Assembly: GCA_003601875.1 (NCBI GenBank)
Contig: PIYF01000010.1
Coordinates: forward strand, 1 to 10,884
Length of the DNA: 10,884 nt
Reading direction: 5' to 3'
Origin: Candidatus Bathyarchaeota archaeon
GTDB lineage: Archaea > Thermoproteota > Bathyarchaeia > Bathyarchaeales > Bathycorpusculaceae
The position numbers were made by a program, and so were the translations under genes. This document shows, piece after piece, positions 1 to 6,173 of this stretch. The notes under the pieces were generated by a model that was not told the DNA's origin, made no database searches, and saw nothing but the letters and a program-made list of their open reading frames with translations. The first letter of the stretch is position 1; every line of letters begins with the position of its first letter.

Positions 1-337
1 TTCTATCATCCGTCAGAATTTTTTTGAACCTCTCTTTTGCAATTTGCATTATTTCTTCAACTTCTTTCCTTGAACGAAAAAAGTTTTCCGTTGAAAAAGC
101 GTAAATAGTTACAGATTTCACTCCAAGTTTTAAACACCAATCTAAAAGCTGCTCAACCTTCTCTGCTCCTTTCTCATGTCCAAACCATGGGTTTAAAGCT
201 TTTTTAGAAGCCCATCTTCTGTTTCCGTCGAGAATGACAGCTATGTGTTCTGGTTTTTTACCGTTTTTCACCTGATGCCAAAGCCATTTCTCATAGATTT
301 TGTAGATCCCGATGAATGATAGAAACTTTTTAAGCAT
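1..337 (-). CDS. uppS: Polyprenyl diphosphate synthase (cis-prenyltransferase, UppS family), 3' end outside window
   Basis: This is the first 112 residues of a cis-prenyltransferase, which condenses isopentenyl diphosphate onto an allylic diphosphate. In archaea the product is the long polyprenyl/dolichol-type lipid carrier used in N-glycosylation. I translated it by hand: HIAVILDGNRRWA at residues 31-43 carries the catalytic Asp (D37) and the GNRRWA signature, GHEKGAEKV follows at 53-61, and YAFSTENF at 79-86 with a following RS..EV is the second conserved block. The family is usually about 230-260 residues, so roughly half is missing beyond position 1. The ATG at 337-335 directly follows the TAG stop of the phosphorylase gene (340-338) with no spacer, so translation is probably coupled. 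A GAGG lies about nine bases upstream of the ATG. The family call is secure; the chain length of the product cannot be read from the sequence. Confidence 0.93.
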   Translation of the reverse strand, partial: MLKKFLSFIGIYKIYEKWLWHQVKNGKKPEHIAVILDGNRRWASKKALNPWFGHEKGAEKVEQLLDWCLKLGVKSVTIYAFSTENFFRSRKEVEEIMQIAKERFKKILTDDR

Positions 338-1123
338 CTATTTGAACCTCGCATCCCTTAATGCATGGATACATGGACAGTTGCGTTTCTGAGGTAATCT
401 CCTAATGGTTTCAAATAAGATTTGCTTTATTTTCGGCATAACTTCCTTTGAAATCTTTGAAACTTCAAGAGCTGTCAACCTATCCTGGGCTCCAGCCGCC
501 ATATTTGAAACATAACATAAAGAAGCGTAGCAAATTTCAAGTTCCCTTGCAAGAACAGCCTCTGGAACTCCAGTCATTCCAACGATATCACATCCTAAAC
601 GTCTAAACATTTCAATTTCTGCTGGAGTTTCGTAACGCGGTCCCTCTGTGCATATAAGAACAGCTTTTTCCCTTACATCAAAGCTAAGGCTCTCAGCTGT
701 ATCTATCAAAACTTTTCTAGTTTCAGGGCAATATGGCTGCGAAAAATCCACATGAGTCACTGGTTTTTCATCGTAAAAAGTTGTAAAACGAAGTTTCGTA
801 AAATCTACAAAGTCATGGGGGACAACTAGGTCTCCTGGTTTAAAGTTAAGGTTTATCGCACCAACAGCATTTGTGGCTAAAATTCTTTCTACACCGAGCT
901 TATGAAGAGCATAAATGTTTGCCCTATAATTTATCTTATGTGGAGGAGTAGAATGTTCAGGTCCATGTCTTGGAAGAAAGGCAACTCTTTTTCCATTTAT
1001 TTTTCCAATGAAGATTGGTGGAGGCACTCCATAAGGAGTTCCTAAACGCAATTTTTCAAAATTTTTGAAAAGCTGTTTCTCAAATCCGGTTCCCCCTATT
1101 ATCGCTATTTTAACCTTTTTCAA
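338..1123 (-). CDS. MTAP/MTIP-family purine nucleoside phosphorylase, probably 6-oxopurine type
   Basis: A 261-residue enzyme that splits S-methyl-5'-thio-purine nucleosides or purine nucleosides with phosphate, in methylthioadenosine/purine salvage. Visible motifs are the phosphate-binding GGTGFE near the N-terminus, LPRHGPEHSTPPH, TNAVGAIN, GDLVVPHDFVDFT, EGPRYETPAE and MTGVPEAVLARE, plus a C-terminal CPC (C249, C251) resembling the CXC of archaeal homologues. In human MTAP the base-recognition loop reads ATDYD; here it is VSNMA, with Asn207 where the adenine-selecting Asp sits. In this family such substitutions go with 6-oxopurine substrates (methylthioinosine, inosine, guanosine), so naming it MTA phosphorylase could be wrong. 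I chose the TTG at 1123 because the usual short N-terminus (MKKVKIAIIGG) begins there behind GGGGGAGGAG. An ATG at 1177 is possible but would overlap DUF373 by 68 bases instead of 14. Confidence 0.9.
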   Translation of the reverse strand: MKKVKIAIIGGTGFEKQLFKNFEKLRLGTPYGVPPPIFIGKINGKRVAFLPRHGPEHSTPPHKINYRANIYALHKLGVERILATNAVGAINLNFKPGDLVVPHDFVDFTKLRFTTFYDEKPVTHVDFSQPYCPETRKVLIDTAESLSFDVREKAVLICTEGPRYETPAEIEMFRRLGCDIVGMTGVPEAVLARELEICYASLCYVSNMAAGAQDRLTALEVSKISKEVMPKIKQILFETIRRLPQKRNCPCIHALRDARFK

Positions 1124-2288
1124 ACTCCTCCCCCTCAATTTTCTTGAAGAATTTTTTATATGATCTCTGAACAACAATTACAACTAATGTGGCTGCTATT
1201 CCAAGGAGAACTCCAACTATTATTGCAAACATAAGTTTTTCGTAGCCCATCTCAGGGTTTATAAGTACATCAGCCGTTCCGTCTAAAATCTGTCTGAACC
1301 ATCCTGCCATTACAATTAGGGCTCCGTTCCTAAGAAGTTTTGTATTTCTTTCAAAATACCAGTATATTACCCTACCCAGTAACGTTAGGCAAACACCTAT
1401 AATTATTAAGTCCATACAACCTTTAATGAAATAGCCTGAAATTTGTCCAAATTGTCCAATCCAACCGGCAATATCCTGTGGTGTTGTAACGTTTACTGTT
1501 ACATTCACCCATCCAAGGTAGAGCCCAACAATCATGGAGAGTGTTCCAGCAATCAGCGAGAACCGTGATATTAAAACTTGGAGGGGAGGAGGAGAGTATT
1601 CTTTTATCCACTTGTAAAAGTTTTGAGCCTTTTTATCTACACCAAAGCCTTTTATAAGCATGAAGACGCTTAAAACAAAGACAAAGGCTATCCAATAATA
1701 ATAGAGCAAGTTAAAGATCGATAATATTCCTAAAAGTAGGATAAGTAATCCTGGAAGACCTAAAGCTATTCGTGCGTAACGTGGATTTTCAATTATCAGT
1801 TTAAGATATCTAGTGAATATTGCTGCTGTTTCCTCAATTGATTCGCTGTGTCTCATCACTATTCTTCTTACAGATGAAACTGGGACTCTTGACTCTATTA
1901 GAGGTAAAACAGCCTCATCAGAATAGCCATCACTTATAAGAATAACTTCATCGGCTTTAAAAGACTTCAAAAGTTCATCAAATTCAGAGGCTATTTTTCT
2001 ATCTGCACTAACACCGCCAAGTTCAGAGCCAGCTATTGTTGCTATTTCGAAAACTTCATCTGGTTTATTTCTGCTTTGTAGGCGGTCATGAATGCGGACG
2101 GCTTCAAACATAGCGTTTGCATCAGCTTCTTCAGGGTCTGCTAAGGCTAAAGCTACTGCTGCGTTAAGATTTGCTTCTCTTCCAAGTAGAGGGGTCTCAA
2201 TTTTTGCTTTTACCCCTAAATCGTCATCTCTGTCTACACATAAAATTAGAATTTTCTTCTGTTCTTCCTTCTTTTCTTTTGAACTCAT
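1110..2288 (-). CDS. DUF373 family integral membrane protein
   Basis: A 392-residue protein of the archaeal DUF373 family, whose function is unknown. The cytosolic N-terminal half begins with the family hallmark CVDRDDDLG (residues 17-25). It continues with ETPLLGREANLNAAVALALADPEEADANAMFEA (31-63, given here as a landmark), a VILISDGYSDEAVLP segment (115-129) and RRIVMRHSESIEETAAIF (141-158). The C-terminal half holds about six hydrophobic segments, near 175-195, 196-216, 240-260, 287-307, 321-337 and 350-374. The Asp-rich N-terminal motif suggests metal or nucleotide chemistry, but that is inference. The ATG at 2288 has GGGGAAAAGAAGA upstream. The 3' end overlaps the phosphorylase start by 14 bases, and the coiled-coil gene ends 40 bases upstream, so it sits mid-operon. 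No codon or frame anomaly is seen. Confidence 0.9.
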   Translation of the reverse strand: MSSKEKKEEQKKILILCVDRDDDLGVKAKIETPLLGREANLNAAVALALADPEEADANAMFEAVRIHDRLQSRNKPDEVFEIATIAGSELGGVSADRKIASEFDELLKSFKADEVILISDGYSDEAVLPLIESRVPVSSVRRIVMRHSESIEETAAIFTRYLKLIIENPRYARIALGLPGLLILLLGILSIFNLLYYYWIAFVFVLSVFMLIKGFGVDKKAQNFYKWIKEYSPPPLQVLISRFSLIAGTLSMIVGLYLGWVNVTVNVTTPQDIAGWIGQFGQISGYFIKGCMDLIIIGVCLTLLGRVIYWYFERNTKLLRNGALIVMAGWFRQILDGTADVLINPEMGYEKLMFAIIVGVLLGIAATLVVIVVQRSYKKFFKKIEGEEFEKG

Positions 2289-2310
2289 TTAATCTTCTTT
2301 TCCCCAATAA

Positions 2311-2326
2311 TATTATAAAATAATTA
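2311..2326 (-). promoter_or_regulatory. Possible internal TATA box ahead of DUF373
   Basis: The 40-base gap between the coiled-coil gene and DUF373 is almost pure A/T. Read on the minus strand it contains TTATTTTATAATA, centred about 30 bases before the DUF373 ATG. That spacing would fit an internal promoter with a very short leader. AT-rich spacers give such matches by chance, so this is tentative. Confidence 0.3.
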
Positions 2327-2328
2327 CT

Positions 2329-2907
2329 TTAATCTTCCTTTCCTTCGTCCTCTGAAAGAATTTTAAACTCTTCCCAAGTTACCTTTTTTCCATGTTTAAG
2401 TTTTTCTTCAGCCTTTTTCCTAATCTCCTCTCTTAAAATTTCCTCTTTCCTCTTTCTCTCTTCCTCCTCTTTCATCAAAACTTCCTTTCTTAGAAGGCTG
2501 ATCTGTTCCAAAACCTCAGCTATTTCCTTCTTTACAGCACTCAATTTTTCTTTAAAATCTAAAAAGTTTTGCTGTGCCTCATCTGCCTTCCCTCTTATTT
2601 TTTCAATTTCTTTTATTTTCTCAATCATTAATTTATGAATTTTCCAGCTTTCCTCAGCTTTTTTCTCCAATTCTTCATGGTAATGGTCTCCCATAGTTTT
2701 AAGGGCTTTAATTTCGGTTTGTACTTCAAGAATTTTCTGCTTTAACTGTTGGATTTTGTTGTAAATTTTCAGCTGAGACTCTAAAAGTTTAACTTGTTCA
2801 ACTAATTCTTTCTCTTCCTTTAAGCTAAGCGGATTCGTCTGAATTGTCCATTCGAGTTTTTCGAGTTTTTCACGTAAAATATGTGGTTTTTCCCTTGGTT
2901 TTTTCAC
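2329..2907 (-). CDS. COG1340-like coiled-coil protein, C-terminal part (second frame)
   Basis: A 192-residue, strongly charged, almost entirely helical protein matching the C-terminal two thirds of the archaeal COG1340-type coiled-coil family (function unknown; sometimes mislabelled phosphoserine phosphatase). The family landmark EWTIQTNPLSLKEEKELV is at about residues 18-35. A long Glu/Lys/Leu coiled coil follows, and the end carries the typical GKKVTWEEFKILSE segment. The annotated start is a GTG at 2907 with no convincing ribosome binding site. The same frame stays open upstream to a TAA at 2946-2944 and reads as more coiled coil (KLKNELKTLIVKKP). This suggests that it is the continuation of the N-terminal piece at 3127-2870 after a +1 shift rather than an independent gene. 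Separate translation by 38-base overlap coupling remains possible. Confidence 0.72.
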   Translation of the reverse strand: MKKPREKPHILREKLEKLEWTIQTNPLSLKEEKELVEQVKLLESQLKIYNKIQQLKQKILEVQTEIKALKTMGDHYHEELEKKAEESWKIHKLMIEKIKEIEKIRGKADEAQQNFLDFKEKLSAVKKEIAEVLEQISLLRKEVLMKEEEERKRKEEILREEIRKKAEEKLKHGKKVTWEEFKILSEDEGKED

Positions 2908-3127
2908 TATTAATGTTTTCAGTTCGTTCTTTAACTTTTTCGTTTAATTTATCCCTTTTTTGTTTAAATTTGCGGATTTCAAAGTGTAGATTTCTGATTT
3001 GCTCGTTTAATTTTCTTCTTTTTTCCATCCATTTTCTTAACTCTTCTTTTAACTTTCCTCTTTTTTCTTTTAAATCTGAAACCTTCCGTTTTAGTTTCTC
3101 TATTTTCTTAATTTTCTCTTTTTCCAA
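2870..3127 (-). CDS. COG1340-like coiled-coil protein, N-terminal part (first frame)
   Basis: An 85-residue coiled coil rich in Lys, Glu, Arg and Leu. The RDKLNEKVKE motif near residues 58-67 matches the N-terminal half of COG1340-type proteins. After it the frame reads a non-coil tail (RTENINSEKTKGKTTYFT) and stops, while the expected continuation is in the +1 frame. The TTG start at 3127 follows GGAAGAGAGAA and overlaps the Thg1 3' end by 20 bases, so this piece clearly belongs to the same operon. Joined to the downstream piece it would give a protein of about 270 residues, close to the usual size of the family. It is therefore best seen as the first part of one gene, broken by a mutation or sequencing indel, or less likely a natural two-subunit arrangement. 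Confidence 0.68.
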   Translation of the reverse strand: MEKEKIKKIEKLKRKVSDLKEKRGKLKEELRKWMEKRRKLNEQIRNLHFEIRKFKQKRDKLNEKVKERTENINSEKTKGKTTYFT

Positions 3128-3908
3128 TGATTCTCTCTTCCTTTCTTTTCCATTTTAGAATCTTCTGAATTAATTTTTCTCCATCTTCTGATGTAAAAAG
3201 TGGGAGTTCCCAATTTTCCCTAATTGTCCACCTGACAACAAGTTGATTTCCAAAATGTTTTGTGAACGGTTCTTTATAAAGGAGAATTCCTCTTCTCTGC
3301 CATTGGGGTGTTTGAGTTAAGTTTAATCCATGCTTAAACATTTCTTCATGTAATTCTTTAGTTTTCATTCCTTTGAGTTTTTCAGCAATTTCTGACGGTT
3401 TTAATCCAATTTTACGGAAAATCCAATATGCATAGGCATTGTTGTGGTTTCTCCAAGTGTTCAGCTGTCTCCAGCATAAATATTCAAGTATCATTTCATC
3501 CGTCTGTGTTATAACTATCCGTGAATCAAAAGCCGCTATACATTCTTTCTTAAACGTTTTCGCTAAGCTTAAGGTGAAAGCGCTTGAGATGAAACCAGCT
3601 GAAATAGAATCTATTTTTTCAACTCTTCCACCGAAAAATTTTGTGTTTAAAAAGAGAATGTTAAGTTCATCACTTGATATATAAACTAAAGTTGGATTAA
3701 ATCCTTCTGTGAAAAGTTTTTTGCTGGCGGAAATCAGACATTCAGTAAACCTTTTGTCAAATGGTTTTTCAGCTTTTAGTTTTTCAGAAAGTCTTTGAAA
3801 TCTCCATCCATCAAGTCTTAAAAAGAAGGGTGCATCAGGTGGAACATGGATTTTTAAGAAGATTTCACGTTCACGCCACTTCTTAAAATCTTGAGAGTTA
3901 ACTTTCAT
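3108..3908 (-). CDS. tRNA(His) guanylyltransferase / Thg1-like 3'-5' polymerase
   Basis: A 266-residue member of the Thg1 superfamily, which adds nucleotides to tRNA 5' ends in the 3'-5' direction. Metal-binding carboxylates are visible in FLRLDGWRF (D33) and YISSDELNILF (D80, E81), and AFDSR lies near 126-130. The conserved block around 138-160 reads DEMILEYLCWRQLNTWRNHNNAY. Eukaryotic Thg1 has an HINN motif in the corresponding block and this protein has RNHNN, which I recall as the archaeal pattern. Archaeal enzymes extend or repair tRNA 5' ends in a template-dependent way rather than strictly adding G-1 to tRNA-His. The ATG at 3908 lies 21 bases after the MFS gene stop, with only a weak AAAGG upstream. 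Its 3' end overlaps the coiled-coil gene by 20 bases, so it is probably the first or second cistron of the long operon. Confidence 0.92.
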   Translation of the reverse strand: MKVNSQDFKKWREREIFLKIHVPPDAPFFLRLDGWRFQRLSEKLKAEKPFDKRFTECLISASKKLFTEGFNPTLVYISSDELNILFLNTKFFGGRVEKIDSISAGFISSAFTLSLAKTFKKECIAAFDSRIVITQTDEMILEYLCWRQLNTWRNHNNAYAYWIFRKIGLKPSEIAEKLKGMKTKELHEEMFKHGLNLTQTPQWQRRGILLYKEPFTKHFGNQLVVRWTIRENWELPLFTSEDGEKLIQKILKWKRKEERIIGKREN

Positions 3909-3929
3909 TTTAAATCGCTTTTAAACCTT

Positions 3930-5171
3930 TTATTGATATCTTTTTTCTGGTTCCCTAATAAACAATATTTGGATTATTAAGCAGATAGATGCCAGGCTGA
4001 ACGACATGAGAAACGGCATCGATGGAGAAAAATGTTCATAAAGGAATCCTCCAAGTAAACCTCCAAGAGCCATGAATATATATATGACAAACTGGCTGCA
4101 TCCAACCTCTTTTCCTCGAAGTTCTCTGGGCACTAAATCTGCTTCCATAGCTGAATATGCAGGCGTAAAAAGTGCATTGCTAATTCCCCAAAGGAGGAAG
4201 CTTAGGTATAGCAATTGTATGTTTCCATTAATGAATAATAGTGGAAAGGGAAGATATAGAAGCCATGAAATTAAAAGACATTTTGTTCTCCCATACTTGT
4301 CTACAAGTTTTCCTGCGGGAAGTGCTGTAAGTACCATTACTGCAGTAAACCATGTTAACAGAATAGCCCATTGAAATCCTCCAACTTTTAGGATGTCTGT
4401 TGCGTAAAGCACCATGTAAGGATTTATCAGGATGTATGCAAAACTTCCAATTGTGTTTGTTATGAAGAGGAAGAACATTGAGCGGGGAAGAAACTTCCAC
4501 ACAACAAGGCTTTCCTTTACTGCGTGAGGATAACTTTTTAATAAATCTTTAAATTTTCTTTCTCTAGATTCAGCTTTTTTCAAAGTTTCCTTGAGTCTCA
4601 ACCTTAAGACGGCTGCTGCAAGGAAAAAGGCAGTTACTATAAGGAAGCCTATTCGCGTTCCTTCAAGAAATCCATAATGTAAAAAGAGTATTCCTGCGAT
4701 GGGAGGTGAGGCTAAAGATGCAATATTTGAAATAAGCATTATCGTTGAAAATCCTATTCCTCTCTTTTTTGTAGGTATGGAATCTGCAGTTATTGCTGAA
4801 AGGGCTGGTTGATAAATTAGACATAAATTCTGGATGAGTGTTGCAAATATTACGAATTGCCATGAAGGTGCAAAAGCGAAAATTAAATTTGAAAGGGCGA
4901 CACCGAAGGTCATTGAGACAATAAGCCATCTTCTACCATAAATGTCAGCTAAATAACCTCCCAAAAATTGAACAGAAGCCATGGCGATAAAGGATACAAA
5001 ATTTATCACACCGACTATTGCGGGAGTTCCGCCTAACCCTTCAATGTAAAGCGAAAAATAGGTATAAGGAACGGTGCTAACTAGATCCATGAGTACCCAA
5101 CTCACTATCAACACGAGGAGATTTCCTCGAAGAAAGCTGAACTCATGTCCTATCTTGGAAATTAAATTCAT
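3930..5171 (-). CDS. Major facilitator superfamily transporter
   Basis: A 413-residue protein with twelve hydrophobic segments, the usual length of an MFS permease. The motif A loop GGYLADIYGRR is at residues 71-81, and its second-half copy GKLVDKYGRTK is at 287-297. A repeated P..RG element follows each half (IPTKKRGIGFS at 132-142, VPRELRGKEVG at 347-357). A hydrophilic central loop lies near 195-225. The substrate cannot be read from the sequence; drug/sugar-type antiporters share these features. The ATG at 5171 is preceded by GAGGCGGGG, a strong ribosome binding site. The gene follows a 159-base intergenic stretch, so it probably has its own promoter. Only 21 bases separate it from Thg1, so read-through into the downstream operon is likely. 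Confidence 0.9.
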   Translation of the reverse strand: MNLISKIGHEFSFLRGNLLVLIVSWVLMDLVSTVPYTYFSLYIEGLGGTPAIVGVINFVSFIAMASVQFLGGYLADIYGRRWLIVSMTFGVALSNLIFAFAPSWQFVIFATLIQNLCLIYQPALSAITADSIPTKKRGIGFSTIMLISNIASLASPPIAGILFLHYGFLEGTRIGFLIVTAFFLAAAVLRLRLKETLKKAESRERKFKDLLKSYPHAVKESLVVWKFLPRSMFFLFITNTIGSFAYILINPYMVLYATDILKVGGFQWAILLTWFTAVMVLTALPAGKLVDKYGRTKCLLISWLLYLPFPLLFINGNIQLLYLSFLLWGISNALFTPAYSAMEADLVPRELRGKEVGCSQFVIYIFMALGGLLGGFLYEHFSPSMPFLMSFSLASICLIIQILFIREPEKRYQ

Positions 5172-5224
5172 AACCCCGCCTCAAGTTAAAGAATAATAAA
5201 TGGTAACTGTTTAGTAGATAACTC

Positions 5225-5251
5225 TTAAACGCGGATTGGAGGCAGATCCAT
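5225..5251 (-). other. Eight-codon mini-ORF in the MFS leader
   Basis: Within the 159-base gap before the MFS gene, an ATG at 5251 opens the reading frame MDLPPIRV and a TAA. It is preceded by AGGTG with a nine-base spacer. It may be a leader peptide or chance. Confidence 0.2.
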
Positions 5252-5281
5252 TTTAGAATGCACCTTTTCCACTATGATTTA

Positions 5282-5305
5282 TTAAGGAACTTATAAATTT
5301 TTGGA
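5282..5305 (-). promoter_or_regulatory. Candidate archaeal promoter (BRE-TATA) for the MFS gene
   Basis: On the minus strand the segment reads CCAAAAATTTATAAGTTCC, with an A-rich BRE-like stretch followed by the TATA-like TTTATAA. Transcription would start about 25 bases downstream, near 5267, leaving a leader of roughly 95 bases. A second, weaker TTTATTATT lies at 5191-5202 but is too close to the ATG to leave room for the ribosome binding site. Confidence 0.4.
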
Positions 5306-5330
5306 AAATCAGTGGGTGCGAAGACTGTTC

Positions 5331-6026
5331 TTATTCGAGAATTATTCTTGCATCCACTGTTTTTGCTCCTTTTTCATAAACCATTATGGGGTTGAAATCT
5401 AACTCTTTTATTTCTTGATGTTCCATAACAAGTTTTGAAGTGTTTAATATAATTTTTATTATAGCATCTATGTCCGCTGGAGGCATGTTCCTATAACCTT
5501 TCAGAAGCGGGTAAGCTTTAACCTCCGTGATCATTTCCCTTGCATCATCCTCTGTTATAGGTGCAATTCTAAAGGTTACATCTTTTAGAACTTCAACAAA
5601 TATTCCACCCAATCCAAACATTAAGGCTGGACCAAACTGGGGATCTTTAATGGAACCTACTATAACCTCTGTTGACGGTGGAGCCATCTCTTGAACAAGA
5701 ATTCCAGTTATCTTTGCTTTCGGCTTATATTTTTTAACGTTTTCAATTATCTGTCTATACGCTTTTCTTACAGCCTCTTCGCTTTTTAAATCTATAATAA
5801 CGCCGCCAACATCTGATTTATGTATAACGTCAGGTGAAACAATTTTAAGAACAACGGGAAAACCTATTTCTCTAGAGAATTTTACAACTTCATCCTCATT
5901 TTTTGCCACTTTGAAATCTGTAACTGGAATATTATACATTTTACATATTGTTTTTGCTTCGGGTTCAAGAAGGAATTTTCTTCCTTCTGTTTTAGCGTTG
6001 TTAAAGATTTCTGATACGCTGTTCAT
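5331..6026 (-). CDS. acdB: ADP-forming acetyl-CoA synthetase (acetate-CoA ligase), beta subunit
   Basis: A 231-residue ATP-grasp subunit of the archaeal ADP-forming acyl-CoA synthetase. The complex converts acyl-CoA, ADP and phosphate to the acid, CoA and ATP, giving substrate-level phosphorylation in peptide and pyruvate fermentation. Visible features are KIVSPDVIHKSDVGG (61-75), whose His69 matches the transiently phosphorylated beta-subunit histidine, VQEMAP (111-116), GPALMFGLGGIFVEVLKDV (132-150) with FRIAP, and ELDFNPIMV near 208-216. The length matches separate beta subunits of about 232 residues. The alpha subunit, which binds CoA and carries its own phospho-His, is not in this window. 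I chose the ATG at 6026 because AAGGATGAGAG precedes it at good spacing. An ATG at 6035 and a TTG at 6050 are also in frame. It appears monocistronic, with gaps on both sides. Confidence 0.92.
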   Translation of the reverse strand: MNSVSEIFNNAKTEGRKFLLEPEAKTICKMYNIPVTDFKVAKNEDEVVKFSREIGFPVVLKIVSPDVIHKSDVGGVIIDLKSEEAVRKAYRQIIENVKKYKPKAKITGILVQEMAPPSTEVIVGSIKDPQFGPALMFGLGGIFVEVLKDVTFRIAPITEDDAREMITEVKAYPLLKGYRNMPPADIDAIIKIILNTSKLVMEHQEIKELDFNPIMVYEKGAKTVDARIILE

Positions 6027-6067
6027 ATCTCTCATCCTTGTGAAATACAATATGGATACGTTATGTC

Positions 6068-6075
6068 TTTTAAAA
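6068..6075 (-). promoter_or_regulatory. Candidate TATA box for the acdB-like gene
   Basis: TTTTAAAA flanked by AAAAG lies 42-49 bases before the chosen ATG at 6026. It would place the start of transcription near 6045, with a leader of about 20 bases that includes the ribosome binding site. It also lies inside the A/T-rich tail of the preceding gene, so chance is possible. Confidence 0.35.
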
Positions 6076-6086
6076 CTTTTAAGATC

Positions 6087-6173
6087 TTATGGCCAGCTTA
6101 AATGTTCAATTTTCCATTTGTAGATACCGCCGTCTTTTAGCATCCAAGCATCGCATCCCACTGGTCCTTCAAC
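6087..6173 (-). pseudogene. Out-of-frame C-terminal tail of the DUF4430 gene
   Basis: In the -1 frame relative to the upstream DUF4430 gene, 28 codons from 6173 read VEGPVGCDAWMLKDGG, then IYKWKIEHLSWP, and end at a TAA (6089-6087). The spaced GP-G, W, K-DG and W pattern is what I would expect at the end of an archaeal DUF4430-like domain, directly after the W-rich segment at residues 227-232 of the upstream frame. The in-frame reading instead ends after a short unrelated tail (HELKDQWDAMLGC). The tail frame has a TGA just before 6173, so the indel must lie at or within a few bases of the CATGAG at about 6172-6177. Confidence 0.65.

Noticed and set aside
2092..2292. Plus-strand open frame opposite the DUF373 N-terminus
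   Set aside because: It is the complement of a strongly supported gene, rich in Ala/Ser and Phe from antisense codons, with no ribosome binding site or family resemblance.
2844..3158. Plus-strand open frame of 104 codons opposite the coiled-coil gene
   Set aside because: Its Phe/Ser/Leu-only composition is the antisense of a Lys/Glu-rich coiled coil.
5205..5330. Short inverted matches (GGAT..ATCC, CAGT..ACTG) in the MFS upstream gap
   Set aside because: Four-base arms are expected by chance, and no riboswitch core or covarying stem is recognisable.
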